From: an uncultured Muribaculaceae bacterium
Lineage (GTDB): Bacteria; Bacteroidota; Bacteroidia; Bacteroidales; Muribaculaceae
DNA length: 47,363 bases
Reading direction: 5' to 3'
Assembly: GCA_944321875.1 (NCBI GenBank)
Contig: CALUMX010000024.1
Location: 1-47,363, forward strand
Shown one piece after another: positions 1-8,790 of the stretch. How positions within the stretch are numbered: the first letter of the stretch is position 1; every line of letters begins with the position of its first letter. The notes under the pieces are model-generated. The model was not told the DNA's origin. It was given only the letters and a program-made list of their open reading frames with translations, and made no database searches. The translations under genes and the position numbers were made by a program.

Positions 1-278
1 TCAGAAATACCACTTAAAAGACTGTATTTCAATAATTTCAAAGACCGATTAGCCAACTTTTATTGGACAGTAGTGAAAACGCATACAAAATTATCCCCGC
101 AAAAAAAGCCGACAACTTCCCCTCGTTCTGTGTTTTTCTGCGTACTTTTGTAAGTAGTTTTCAAAAAAAGAGGGAAACCGCCGCTACGACCACCGCACGA
201 CACGTGGTCACGATCAGGGCCGTACCGTGACGTTTCCAATCAACGGTATAAAAAATCACAACATAAAATCTAATCAAA
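1..278. other. Leading gene-free segment with a structured 5' leader
   Basis: No convincing gene lies before the aldolase start at 279. A perfect -7 element (TACTTTTG, 143-150) would put transcription start near 157 and give a leader of about 120 nt. That leader has short complementary arms: GGAAAC at 173-178 with GTTTCC at 232-237 as an outer helix, GACCAC at 188-193 with GTGGTC at 204-209, and TCACG at 208-212 with CGTGA at 226-230. The last two overlap by two bases, so they compete or breathe. No known riboswitch class is recognised. Confidence 0.4.
143..150 (+). promoter_or_regulatory. Candidate -7 promoter element of the aldolase gene
   Basis: TACTTTTG matches the Bacteroidetes -7 consensus TAnnTTTG exactly. 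No clear TTG -33 element sits 19-21 bp upstream, so the call rests on the -7 box and its place about 130 bp before the coding start. Confidence 0.45.
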
Positions 279-932
279 ATGAAATTCTTTATCGACACAG
301 CCAATCTTGAGCAGATTCGTCAAGCTCAGAACATGGGTATTCTCGACGGAGTGACAACCAATCCGAGCCTCATGGCAAAGGAGGGAGTCAAAGGAAAAGA
401 GCAGATTTTCGACCACTACCGGCAGATTTGCAGCATTGTGGACGGACCGGTAAGCGCCGAAGTGTTTGCTACCGACTACGAAGGTATGATTCGCGAAGGT
501 GAGGAACTGGCGGCCATCGACCCAAAAATCACCGTAAAACTTCCTTGTACGAAGGACGGCATCCGAGCAGTGAAATATTTCTCTTCTAAAAACATCCCGA
601 CCAACTGCACGCTCGTATTTTCCGTAGGACAGGCATTGCTGGCGGCTAAAGCAGGTGCCACCTACGTCAGCCCGTTCATCGGCCGTCTCGACGATATTTC
701 CGAGGACGGCATCGCCATGGTCGGACAGATTGTGAAAGTATTCCGCACTTACGGCTTCAAGACTCAGGTGCTGGCAGCTTCCATCCGCCACACGAACCAC
801 ATTCTCCGCTGTCTGGAAATCGGAGCGGACGTGGCTACTTGCCCGCTCAAAGCCATCGAGGGTCTGCTCAACCACCCGCTGACCGACAAAGGCCTGGAAA
901 TCTTTGTCAACGACGCTGCAAAGATGAAATAA
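279..932 (+). CDS. fsa: Fructose-6-phosphate aldolase / small transaldolase (TAL-FSA family)
   Basis: 217 residues, the usual size of the short, single-domain transaldolase/FSA family. These cytosolic TIM barrels act through a Schiff-base lysine, either cleaving fructose 6-phosphate to dihydroxyacetone and glyceraldehyde 3-phosphate or moving a dihydroxyacetone unit in the pentose phosphate pathway. Seen: N-terminal MKFFIDTANLEQI, GVTTNPSL near residues 24-31, the catalytic lysine K87 in ITVKLPC, SVGQALLAA, YVSPFIGR and VLAASIRHTNH. The start follows an A-rich leader. The gene is monocistronic with its own promoter element and a strong terminator. Many Bacteroidetes genomes name this protein transaldolase; aldolase and transaldolase activity cannot be told apart here. 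Confidence 0.93.
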   Translation: MKFFIDTANLEQIRQAQNMGILDGVTTNPSLMAKEGVKGKEQIFDHYRQICSIVDGPVSAEVFATDYEGMIREGEELAAIDPKITVKLPCTKDGIRAVKYFSSKNIPTNCTLVFSVGQALLAAKAGATYVSPFIGRLDDISEDGIAMVGQIVKVFRTYGFKTQVLAASIRHTNHILRCLEIGADVATCPLKAIEGLLNHPLTDKGLEIFVNDAAKMK

Positions 933-1004
933 CACCCTGTAAAATACTTGCACATTATGCTATGGCAGCAAAACAAATAGAACCAGTCTCTTTTTAATTG
1001 ACGC

Positions 1005-1054
1005 AAGCATGGGGTAATATCGTAACACTACGCGAACTGCCCCATGCTTTTTTT
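1005..1054 (+). terminator. Rho-independent terminator of the aldolase gene
   Basis: Ten-base arms AAGCATGGGG (1005-1014) and CCCCATGCTT (1040-1049) are followed at once by more T residues. Confidence 0.85.
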
Positions 1055-1218
1055 AATCATTCCCATACCGAGACTTTTTAAAACCTATGCCACATTCAAC
1101 ATCTCCATGTTTTTTCATGAAGCGCCTTATCAAGATTTCACATTCAAAGCAGACCATCATAAAAAATACCATATTAATATACTTTAACTGTATTTTTACT
1201 TAAATATGTAATATTTTT

Positions 1219-1226
1219 TAAATTTG
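1219..1226 (+). promoter_or_regulatory. Candidate -7 element for the small secreted protein
   Basis: TAAATTTG fits TAnnTTTG exactly, 34 bp before the start codon at 1260. No clear -33 element is seen in the AT-rich sequence upstream. Confidence 0.5.
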
Positions 1227-1259
1227 AGGTGTCTAAACTAATTCTAGACTTTTAATGCT

Positions 1260-1604
1260 ATGAGAACTAAATTATTTTTAACTGCAATTTTATCAATGCT
1301 GAGTTTTAATCTTTTAGCAGCGGATGATAACACAATCGTTGAAACTACGTATTACGGCAGACGAGCGAGCAACAACATGTACAACCCGTGCTCCGGTAGA
1401 ACCGACCAAATTTGTGCTATAAAACGGGTTATTCTAAAAGAGGGGAATGTAACGAATGTTGATATAACCCTCTATGACCCTGACGGCTTCATTATTAACA
1501 AAGAGTCTTTTATCTCTACCGAATCTGTACCTGTATTACAAGAACAGATTATCTATGATGAGGTTACAAATGGAGCTGAAATTACAAAAGAATACAAAGA
1601 ATAA
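1260..1604 (+). CDS. Small secreted protein of unknown function
   Basis: 114 residues and not recognised. Residues 1-20 form a typical signal peptide (MRTKLFLTAILSMLSFNLLA), so the mature protein of about 94 residues should be exported. Two cysteines in the middle (NPCSG and QICAI) could form a disulfide. The rest is polar with beta-strand-like alternation (VDITLYDPDGFIINKESF). Base composition is clearly more AT-rich than the aldolase upstream, as often seen for accessory genes. It stands alone between a promoter element and a terminator, so it is probably monocistronic. A second reading frame at 1474-1662 overlaps its end but has no signal or family features. Confidence 0.6.
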   Translation: MRTKLFLTAILSMLSFNLLAADDNTIVETTYYGRRASNNMYNPCSGRTDQICAIKRVILKEGNVTNVDITLYDPDGFIINKESFISTESVPVLQEQIIYDEVTNGAEITKEYKE

Positions 1605-1635
1605 ATATTCTCATATCAAGGGGAAAATCCTAATA

Positions 1636-1674
1636 AAAAGGGCCGAATCAATAATAAATTGAGACGGCTCTTTT
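1636..1674 (+). terminator. Terminator after the small secreted protein
   Basis: AAAAGGGCCG (1636-1645) pairs with CGGCTCTTTT (1665-1674), with one G-T pair. The descending arm ends in the T run. Confidence 0.7.
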
Positions 1675-1742
1675 ATTAACAACTCCACAATACATCAGAC
1701 CCTGCCCCTTTCTGAATCATATATAATCCAACACTAATAACT

Positions 1743-3527
1743 ATGAAAAAGAGAATCTTATTAAGTATGCTCCTGTTGTTTGCCGGATTACTCAGCGGAC
1801 AGGCGCAAGACGACATCCGCACTGTTATCGAGCAGGACATCTTCCGCATCTGCCAGAAACCAGATACGGAAACAAAACTCAGAGACTACCTAAAAAGCCT
1901 CCCGCAAGATGCTGATACCGTGTACGCATTGTTCTTTCAACCTGGCTTAGCTCCTCGGAGTGAAACCGGGATTCCCGATTTTTTCGATGGAATGAAACAA
2001 ATTGCGCCTCAAGCAAAAACCCTTCTCATCGTTGACTATCCCAGACCGGAAAGTGCCAATAGATACATGCAAAAATACGGAATAAAAGCCGATTATATCA
2101 TCTACGATGACAAACAGGCATATCAGGAAATCTTCAGCATGAATTCCGGCATGCCACTTGCGTTTGTGATGAAACTCTCCTGCCGCTCCGGCAAGGCACT
2201 TGCCATTAAAGATTATCAGGGATTTGACACGGAATTCTACACAAATCTCCTTGAATTCAACGGTTGCCTTCCGTTTGGCGATTATGGCACCGAAAAAAAC
2301 GACCTACCCTATCTGGCTGAAAATCTGCCCCAAAAGGCACTCACAGAGTATACGGACATGAAAGTGAACACTCCCGAGTCGTTTCTGATTTCCAGAGTGC
2401 AGAACATACCGTTTCTCGGTCACGGCCATCTGCTGTTTAACGACGATTTGAACGAAGGTATTGCCGTATTCCGTCAAAATCAAAAAGGTAATTTTGACTT
2501 TATCCAATTAGTTACTGCCGATTCCATCGAGCGGGAATGCGCCTCCCAAATACCTTCCGACGCATTCCGACGTGCAGAAAAATACGGTTTTTTCCGCTTC
2601 ATACCACTACAGCCACTCATGCAGGACGACAGTACGATAGTCATGTCCTACTCTGTGCCCAACGTGTGGTATATAGACAACAATCCGAGCCGTATCGGCC
2701 AGGCCAACGAGGCCTCCGTGTTCACCAGACACCTACCCCACTTCAACCGTGGCGATATTTTCACAGCCAACATCGACATACACGACCACGACTACACTTA
2801 CAACCATTTCAACATATCGGCAAACGATGACATAATAGCCATGGCCTGTAACAAATACACATGGCCTATCGAAATGGAACGGGAAGCATACGACACTCCT
2901 GACAAGAATTCTTTCAAAGAGGAATTTTACGACTTCAAAAACCCTTACATGAGTTTCTTCGACCGAAAAACCGGTAACGTCATTGCCCGCTTCGGAAATC
3001 TGGAAGAATGCCATCGGAAAAGCCTGACAGGCTACTGCTTCAACGCGCCGTCACACTGCTTCCACAACAAAGACATAGCCTACTGTGACGGTTTTTCTGG
3101 GAAAATCCACATTGCGCCAATCGACAATCCGGATTGTGACAAAGAAACCTACTCTGTATTCAACATAGACACCTCTCTGTTCCCGGAACCTGACACTACC
3201 CGGTTTTATACGCAAGAATACAGTGCTCCCTATAAAAAATTCTTCTACCGTATAGTCCGCGAGCTCAAACTGACCGATAACAACGTCGGCTGCCTCATCA
3301 GTCATGGCACTCACAATAACACGTTCGGCAACTCAGGAGAATATTCAGTCGCTATCATCAACCGTTCTACCGGCAAGAAATCGGAATTTCTTCTTCCCAA
3401 ACATCCGTCATTCTACATAATGGCATACGGCCTGACCATCGAAGATGATAAAATCATCCCATACGCCATTCTTGCTGACGAATCTCAGATACTTGTCAGA
3501 AAATACCACATTCCGGAAGTAGAATGA
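1743..3527 (+). CDS. Secreted protein of unknown function, probable beta-propeller-like
   Basis: 594 residues. A signal peptide covers about residues 1-21 (MKKRILLSMLLLFAGLLSGQA). There is no lipobox cysteine, so it is probably soluble periplasmic or exported. The body alternates short beta-rich stretches with aromatic and acidic turns (GHGHLLFNDD, ITPYA-like ends, YMSFFDRKTGNVIARFG). This resembles the six-bladed propeller-like proteins common in Bacteroidetes, but no catalytic motif is visible. The C-terminal 60 residues contain YSVAIINRSTGKKSEF and YGLTIEDDKI. A closely matching but truncated stretch occurs at 21134-21358, so the family once had a second member here. Monocistronic, with a strong terminator. 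Confidence 0.65.
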   Translation: MKKRILLSMLLLFAGLLSGQAQDDIRTVIEQDIFRICQKPDTETKLRDYLKSLPQDADTVYALFFQPGLAPRSETGIPDFFDGMKQIAPQAKTLLIVDYPRPESANRYMQKYGIKADYIIYDDKQAYQEIFSMNSGMPLAFVMKLSCRSGKALAIKDYQGFDTEFYTNLLEFNGCLPFGDYGTEKNDLPYLAENLPQKALTEYTDMKVNTPESFLISRVQNIPFLGHGHLLFNDDLNEGIAVFRQNQKGNFDFIQLVTADSIERECASQIPSDAFRRAEKYGFFRFIPLQPLMQDDSTIVMSYSVPNVWYIDNNPSRIGQANEASVFTRHLPHFNRGDIFTANIDIHDHDYTYNHFNISANDDIIAMACNKYTWPIEMEREAYDTPDKNSFKEEFYDFKNPYMSFFDRKTGNVIARFGNLEECHRKSLTGYCFNAPSHCFHNKDIAYCDGFSGKIHIAPIDNPDCDKETYSVFNIDTSLFPEPDTTRFYTQEYSAPYKKFFYRIVRELKLTDNNVGCLISHGTHNNTFGNSGEYSVAIINRSTGKKSEFLLPKHPSFYIMAYGLTIEDDKIIPYAILADESQILVRKYHIPEVE

Positions 3528-3565
3528 CCAAACCGGCAAACGCATAAAGATTCTCACTACTTATA

Positions 3566-3603
3566 CACGGATTTCCTGAGGTTCAGGAAATCCGTGCTGT
3601 TTT
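3566..3603 (+). terminator. Rho-independent terminator
   Basis: Perfect 14-bp arms (3566-3579 and 3583-3596) with a three-base loop, followed by CTGTTTT. Confidence 0.88.
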
Positions 3604-3625
3604 AATGAATATTTAGAGCAATTTA

Positions 3626-3656
3626 TTGCATTATTTAAATTTTATTGCTAACTTGC
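3626..3656 (+). promoter_or_regulatory. Candidate promoter of the LRR protein gene
   Basis: TTG at 3626-3628, a 20-bp spacer, then TAACTTGC at 3649-3656, a six-of-eight match to TAnnTTTG. It sits directly before the start at 3679. Confidence 0.4.
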
Positions 3657-3678
3657 AGGCTCATAAAACCTCATAATT

Positions 3679-5400
3679 ATGCTTAAATCAGTTACCTCTT
3701 TTATTGCTTTGACAGCAATCGCATGCATGGGAAACATCGCATGGGCACAAGATGCCGAACAACCTAACATCGTTCTGACTTTTGCCGACATCACCAAGGA
3801 AATAACCATCGGAGCCGGAGGCGTCGACGGAACGTCCTTCCAGGTGGACTGGGGCGACGGCACGCTGGTGACCTACGACGGTGCCGTCAACATCAGCCGT
3901 CAACCGTCGGACAACGTAGTCAAACTCTACGGCGACGACATCATCATCCTTCAGGCGTTCAACCAGGGACTGACGGCGATGGACGTGACCAACGCTCCCA
4001 ATCTGAGCCGCATCCAAGTGGGCGGCAACCAGCTGACCGCTCTTGACGTGACGAAAAACACCTCGCTCACGGGACTCTATTGCGAACAGAACCAGATTAA
4101 ATCCCTTGACCTCAGCAAGAACGCCTACATCCGGGTAGTGTCGTGCTACGAAAATCAAATTGAGGGCACGCTCGACTGCTCAGCCATGACTTCGCTCTCA
4201 AGCATCGACTGTTCCAACAACAAGATTTCCACGCTGCTGCTCCCGGAAGCACCGGCCCTTATCGACATCGACTGCGGTACCAACCAAATCAGCTCGCTCG
4301 ACCTCAGCGGAGCACCGGCCCTGGAATCGCTGACCTGCGTGGAGAATAAGATTACGGCGCTCGACCTCAGCAAGAACGTCAACCTGACGGAAATCAACTG
4401 CTACGGCAACCAACTCACTACCCTCGACCTGAAAGCCAACACACTGCTGGAAGAACTGGCTGCCAGCGAGAATCTGATTGAGAGCGTTGACCTCTCGGCG
4501 AATACGGCTCTTGAAGGCCTCTATCTGCAAAATAACAAGGTGAAGGAACTTGACCTGAGCAACAACCCCAACATCCGCTGGATGAACATTGAGAACAATC
4601 AGCTGACTGCCATCGACGTGACCAACATGGGCTACCTGTCGCTGCTCAACCTCGGCGGCAACCAGTTGTCGTCCATCGACCTCTCGGGAAACAGCTACAT
4701 CAACACCCTGCATCTGAAAAACAACCAATTGTCCGCGCTCAACGTGAGCAACCTGCGCAGCCTCGTATGGCTCACCTGCGGCGGCAACAACCTGACGGAG
4801 CTTGACCTCGCATCCAACAGCTACATTTCCTGGCTTGAATGCGAGAACAACCAACTGGAAACGCTCGACGTGTCTGCCCTGACCAACCTGCAAAAACTCT
4901 ACGCGCAGGGCAACAAGCTGGCGTCGCTCAACCTCACGGCCAACAAGGGTATCCAGGGACTGCTGATTCAGGACAACCAGATGGATGCCACCGTAATCAA
5001 CGGCATCATTGAGATTCTGCCCGACGTTTCAGCGGTTGAAATCCACGAGAATAACGAAGAATGGGCGAAGCAACTGAACATCAGCCACATGCCGGGAACG
5101 GCTGAAGCCGATGTGGAAACAGCCACAGGCAAGGGATGGATTGTGACAGCCGAAGCCGGCAGCGCCGTGAATGCTTTGAAAGCCACAGCCGACCGCTGGA
5201 TGCATGACCCGGCAGGCAAGACATTGCGCGCGGAACGTCCGCTTCACGCCATCGCCATTTACGCCATCAGCGGACAGATGGTCATGCGCCCGGCCGACGG
5301 AAATACGGTCGACGTATCCTCTCTGCCACAGGGCGTCTACATCGTAACGGCAAAGAATCAGCAGGGACGCAACGTCACCGCAAAGTTCGTCATCCGATAA
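3679..5400 (+). CDS. Secreted leucine-rich-repeat protein with C-terminal T9SS-like sorting domain
   Basis: 573 residues. Signal peptide about 1-23 (ending NIAWA). An adhesive-type N-terminal segment is followed by a long run of LRR units of about 21 residues from roughly residue 90 to 440, each shaped like LTALDVTKNTSLTGLYCEQN, with conserved Asn and LDLS/LDVS blocks. This bacterial LRR pattern is typical of binding surfaces in cell-surface proteins. The last 60 residues (IAIYAISGQMVMR, LPQGVYIVTAKNQQGRN, KFVIR) look like a type A sorting domain of the type IX secretion system, which would send the protein across the outer membrane. The LRR region is repetitive at the DNA level, so unit number may vary between strains. 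The ligand cannot be predicted. Confidence 0.85.
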   Translation: MLKSVTSFIALTAIACMGNIAWAQDAEQPNIVLTFADITKEITIGAGGVDGTSFQVDWGDGTLVTYDGAVNISRQPSDNVVKLYGDDIIILQAFNQGLTAMDVTNAPNLSRIQVGGNQLTALDVTKNTSLTGLYCEQNQIKSLDLSKNAYIRVVSCYENQIEGTLDCSAMTSLSSIDCSNNKISTLLLPEAPALIDIDCGTNQISSLDLSGAPALESLTCVENKITALDLSKNVNLTEINCYGNQLTTLDLKANTLLEELAASENLIESVDLSANTALEGLYLQNNKVKELDLSNNPNIRWMNIENNQLTAIDVTNMGYLSLLNLGGNQLSSIDLSGNSYINTLHLKNNQLSALNVSNLRSLVWLTCGGNNLTELDLASNSYISWLECENNQLETLDVSALTNLQKLYAQGNKLASLNLTANKGIQGLLIQDNQMDATVINGIIEILPDVSAVEIHENNEEWAKQLNISHMPGTAEADVETATGKGWIVTAEAGSAVNALKATADRWMHDPAGKTLRAERPLHAIAIYAISGQMVMRPADGNTVDVSSLPQGVYIVTAKNQQGRNVTAKFVIR

Positions 5401-5420
5401 TCATCGGCGGCACGACACAC

Positions 5421-5461
5421 AGCGGAGAGGCACACCATCGGGTGACCTCTCCGCTTTTTTC
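5421..5461 (+). terminator. Rho-independent terminator of the LRR gene
   Basis: AGCGGAGAGG (5421-5430) pairs with CCTCTCCGCT (5446-5455). CACC/GGTG extends the helix inside, and a T run follows. Confidence 0.88.
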
Positions 5462-5504
5462 TGCCCCAACCGCAACCTGTCACGCAAAAACCGGAGAAAC
5501 CGCC

Positions 5505-5535
5505 TTGCCACCTTGCGAAAAATCGTTTAAATTTG
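5505..5535 (+). promoter_or_regulatory. Promoter of the tyrosine phosphatase gene
   Basis: TTG at 5505-5507, a 20-bp spacer, and a perfect -7 TAAATTTG at 5528-5535. The ATG at 5544 is only eight bases past the -7 box, so the transcript would have almost no leader. Confidence 0.7.
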
Positions 5536-5543
5536 TACCCCGT

Positions 5544-6047
5544 ATGGAACAATCAGTAAGCAAAGACAAGAAATACAGCCTTCTTTTCGTATGCCTTGGC
5601 AACATCTGCCGTTCACCGGCAGCACAGGGCGTAATGGAAAGCATCGTCAACGAGCGCGGCATCAGCCACCTCGTCGACATCGACTCAGCCGGTATCTCCG
5701 GCTACCACGCAGGCGACCTGCCTGACCAGCGCATGCGCGTTCATGCCCGCCGCCGCGGACTGGAGCTAACCCACCGGAGCCGCCAGGTGCGTCCGACCGA
5801 CTTCGAACGGTTCGACCTTATCTTCGCGATGGACGACAGCAACTACGACCACCTGCGCGATATGGCCAACTCGCCGGAAGAGATGGACAAGGTGGTGCGC
5901 ATCGCCTCCTTCTTCCGCCAGCATTCGGCCATGGACTGCATCCCCGACCCCTACTACGGAGGTTCGGAAGGCTTTGAGAACGTGCTCGACCTGCTGGAAG
6001 ACGCCTGCCACCACATCGCCGACCGCATTGAGGAAGGTACGCTTTGA
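5544..6047 (+). CDS. Low-molecular-weight protein tyrosine phosphatase
   Basis: 167 residues, normal for the cytosolic LMW-PTP family. The P-loop CLGNICRS at residues 17-24 gives the C-X5-R-S signature: C17 is the nucleophile and R23 binds phosphate. DPYYGG near residue 135 supplies the general-acid aspartate. The open frame extends upstream to 5442, but that part has no family similarity and crosses the promoter, so the ATG at 5544 is the better start. Relatives dephosphorylate tyrosine on bacterial kinases such as those controlling capsule polymerisation, or low-molecular arsenate-like substrates. No kinase or polysaccharide gene is nearby, so the partner is unknown. It lies 63 bp ahead of the hexosaminidase, and no terminator is seen between them. 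Confidence 0.92.
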   Translation: MEQSVSKDKKYSLLFVCLGNICRSPAAQGVMESIVNERGISHLVDIDSAGISGYHAGDLPDQRMRVHARRRGLELTHRSRQVRPTDFERFDLIFAMDDSNYDHLRDMANSPEEMDKVVRIASFFRQHSAMDCIPDPYYGGSEGFENVLDLLEDACHHIADRIEEGTL

Positions 6048-6110
6048 GGCGTATCATCCCACCCTCGGTAACCGAAAGACTACAATCCTAACTATACTAT
6101 ATCTATAAAA

Positions 6111-8573
6111 ATGAGAAAAAAACTATTATCCGCTACTCTGATGTGCATGATAGCCGTCGGAGCCTTTGCCGCAGACGTACCGGCAGCCCCGGTATCCCTG
6201 TCCTGGCAATTGGAAAAGAACAAAGCCGACGTACGCGAGTACCGCAGCTATTTCACGCTGACCAATACCGGCAAAACCACCCTGAAAGACGGCTGGACCA
6301 TTTATTTCAACGCACTTCCCCACGCCATGACGACCGACAAAGGGTCGAAGGTGCAACTTTCGGAAGTCATCCCCAACTATTATAAGCTCACGCCTGCCGA
6401 CAACTTCTCGCTCGCTCCGGGCAAGTCAGTAAAAATCTACTATACGGGCAAAAGCTCCATCACGCAGCTGAGCTACTGTCCCGACGGCGGCCATTTCGCC
6501 TTCAACAGCGACTCGGTAGCCCGCCCGCTGCCTATCGACGTGAAGCCGCTCGAATGGGGACGTTTCGAACCGGTTCCCGTCTACCCGACTGCCGAGAAGG
6601 TCTATGCCTTCAATGAGGAAATCAACCCGGCTTCCTACACGGCCGCCAATCCGGCCTACGAGATACTGCCGGGCATCAAGAGCGTCGTGACCGACCCTTC
6701 GCGAAAAGTCAACCTCAATGCCGCTTTCACCATTGAGGCAGGAAACGGTGTAGAGACAGCCGCCCACTATGCGGAACTGAAACTGGGAGGCAAGCAGTCG
6801 GTCGGCAATCTTCCGCTCACCCTTCGCCTGATGAGCGGAGCTGAGGCAGAGAAAGCTGAAGGACGCGACAATTACGAATACTACGAAATGACCATCGCAC
6901 CCGAAGGCATCACCATCGCCGGACTGACCGACGAGGCGGTGACCAACGGCGTGAAAACGCTGCTCAAGCTCAGAGAGCGCAACGCTGAAGCTCCGGAAGT
7001 GGCAGCAGCCAAAATCTGCGACTGGCCCGACCTTCACTACCGTGGCATGATGCTCGACATCGCCCGCAACTTCACGACGGTGGACAACATGAAGAAGCTC
7101 ATCGACAAGCTGGCTTCCTACAAAATCAACCGCTTCCACTTCCATTTCAGCGACGACGAGGCATGGCGTCTGGAAATTCCGGGACTGCCCGAGCTGACGG
7201 AAGTGAGCGCACGCCGCGGCATGACGGAGACGGAAACGGATTTCCTCTGCCAGTGCTATGCCGGCAACGGTAACCCCAATGACCTCACCACCACTTCCAA
7301 CGGTCACCTCACCCGCGAGGAATTCATCGACCTGCTGCAATATGCCGCAGCCCGTGGCATTCAGGTCATCCCTGAAATCGAATCGCCGGGACACGCGCGT
7401 GCCGCCATCGTAGCGATGAAGGCCCGCTACCAGCGACTGAAAGCCACCAACCCGGAAGCAGCTGAATACTACCGCGTATGGGACCCGGACGACACGTCCT
7501 ACTATTCTTCAGCCCAGGGCTACCACGACAACGTGCTGAACCCGTCGCTTGAAGGTACCTACCACTTCATCGAGAAGGTGGTGGATGAAATCATCCTCAT
7601 GTACCGCGAGGCCGGTGTCACACTGCCCTGCATCCACATGGGCGGTGACGAAGTTCCGAAAAATCCGTGGGTGAAATCACCGGAAGTTCAGAAATTCATG
7701 GCTGAAAAGGGACTGACCACCACTCACGAGGTGGAAGAATACTTTATCACACGCGTAGCGAAGATGATTGCAGCCAAAGGCTATAAGATTGCCGGATGGC
7801 AGGAAGCAGCCATGCGCCACAGCGAGCTGACCGACAAGGTGCTGCGTCCGCTGTTTGCCAACGTCTACGTCTGGAACACCGTGCCGGAATGGAAGGGTGA
7901 CATCCTGCCGTACTCCATCGCCAACAACGGCTACAACGTGGTGCTCTGCAACGTTTCCAACTTCTACGTAGACCTCGCCTACTCTGCCCATCAGGACGAA
8001 CGCGGCCTGCACTGGGGCGGTTACGTCGATGAGTTCCGTTCCTGGGATGCCCGTCCGTTCGACAATTACAAATCAACCACGACCACACTGAAAGGCGAGC
8101 CACTGCCGGCCAACCATGCCGACACGAAACCGGCATTGCAGCCGGAAGCCCGTCCGCGCATCTCCGGCGTACAGGCTCAACTGTTCTCCGAGACTATCCG
8201 CGGCTACGACTTCGTCGAATACTATGTGTTCCCGAAAATTCTCGGTCTGGTGGAACGCGGCTGGAATGCCGAACCACTTGACTGGCAGTCGAAAGCACAG
8301 TTCAACGAACTCGTTGGCTCTGTCGAACTCCCGCAAATGGACGAGGAAGGCATGAACTTCCACCTCCGCATGCCGGGTATCAAGGAAGAAAAAGGCATGC
8401 TGCTCATGAACACGCCTTACGATGCCGCTGAAATCCGCTACACGACCGACGGCAGCGAGCCGACCGAAAAATCACCGCTCTGGAAAGCTCCTGTGAAAGC
8501 GAAGGGCAAGGTAGTGAAAGCGAAACTCTTCTATCTCGGCAAGGAAAGCAAGAGCACGCGTCTCGACCGCTAA
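6111..8573 (+). CDS. Beta-N-acetylhexosaminidase (GH20)
   Basis: 820 residues with a signal peptide of about 20 residues (ending GAFA). Order seen: an N-terminal carbohydrate-binding-like domain of the chitobiase type (about 25-165), a GH20 domain 2-like segment (about 170-305), the catalytic TIM barrel (about 308-690; LHYRGMMLDIARNF, NRFHFHFSDDEAWRLEIPG, IPEIESPGHARA), and a C-terminal beta-sandwich (about 735-820; IRYTTDGSEPT). The catalytic pair D513-E514 is in HMGGDEVP, as needed for substrate-assisted cleavage through an oxazolinium ion. It removes terminal GlcNAc or GalNAc from glycans such as mucin, N-glycans or chito-oligosaccharides, in the periplasm or at the surface. No SusC/SusD pair is next to it, so it is not in a classic polysaccharide utilisation locus here. 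Confidence 0.95.
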   Translation: MRKKLLSATLMCMIAVGAFAADVPAAPVSLSWQLEKNKADVREYRSYFTLTNTGKTTLKDGWTIYFNALPHAMTTDKGSKVQLSEVIPNYYKLTPADNFSLAPGKSVKIYYTGKSSITQLSYCPDGGHFAFNSDSVARPLPIDVKPLEWGRFEPVPVYPTAEKVYAFNEEINPASYTAANPAYEILPGIKSVVTDPSRKVNLNAAFTIEAGNGVETAAHYAELKLGGKQSVGNLPLTLRLMSGAEAEKAEGRDNYEYYEMTIAPEGITIAGLTDEAVTNGVKTLLKLRERNAEAPEVAAAKICDWPDLHYRGMMLDIARNFTTVDNMKKLIDKLASYKINRFHFHFSDDEAWRLEIPGLPELTEVSARRGMTETETDFLCQCYAGNGNPNDLTTTSNGHLTREEFIDLLQYAAARGIQVIPEIESPGHARAAIVAMKARYQRLKATNPEAAEYYRVWDPDDTSYYSSAQGYHDNVLNPSLEGTYHFIEKVVDEIILMYREAGVTLPCIHMGGDEVPKNPWVKSPEVQKFMAEKGLTTTHEVEEYFITRVAKMIAAKGYKIAGWQEAAMRHSELTDKVLRPLFANVYVWNTVPEWKGDILPYSIANNGYNVVLCNVSNFYVDLAYSAHQDERGLHWGGYVDEFRSWDARPFDNYKSTTTTLKGEPLPANHADTKPALQPEARPRISGVQAQLFSETIRGYDFVEYYVFPKILGLVERGWNAEPLDWQSKAQFNELVGSVELPQMDEEGMNFHLRMPGIKEEKGMLLMNTPYDAAEIRYTTDGSEPTEKSPLWKAPVKAKGKVVKAKLFYLGKESKSTRLDR

Positions 8574-8606
8574 ACATAGGCAAAATAACGTCTTACAATA
8601 GATTGG

Positions 8607-8640
8607 AGAGGATGGCCGCACGGTCATCCTCTCTCTTTTT
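8607..8640 (+). terminator. Rho-independent terminator of the hexosaminidase gene
   Basis: Eleven-pair stem (8607-8617 with 8622-8632, one G-T) with a four-base loop, followed by CTCTTTTT. Confidence 0.85.
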
Positions 8641-8676
8641 CCCAAAAAGCAACCATCAATAATTCCGAATAAAAAT

Positions 8677-8707
8677 TTTGTCATATCGCATATTTTCCTT
8701 ATATTGG
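8677..8707 (+). promoter_or_regulatory. Candidate promoter for the 908-residue secreted protein
   Basis: TTTG at 8677-8680, a 19-bp spacer, and TATATTGG at 8700-8707 (seven of eight to TAnnTTTG if the last T/G shift is allowed, six strictly). It gives a leader of about 75 nt. Confidence 0.45.
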
Positions 8708-8790
8708 GGAATGTAATGGAATACAATGCCGATGAGATTTTGCCATTTCAGTTTTCCACCCACTTGTAAAACCGCCTAAACCTCTTTACA

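Larger units (their letters stand above)
933..1259. other. Gene-free segment with terminator and promoter
   Basis: This 327-base space holds the aldolase terminator (1005-1054) and then AT-rich sequence leading to a promoter element at 1219-1226. Nothing else is visible. Confidence 0.6.

Noticed and set aside
5442..5543. N-terminal extension of the tyrosine phosphatase
   Set aside because: The extra 34 residues are not family-like, and the promoter sits inside that stretch.
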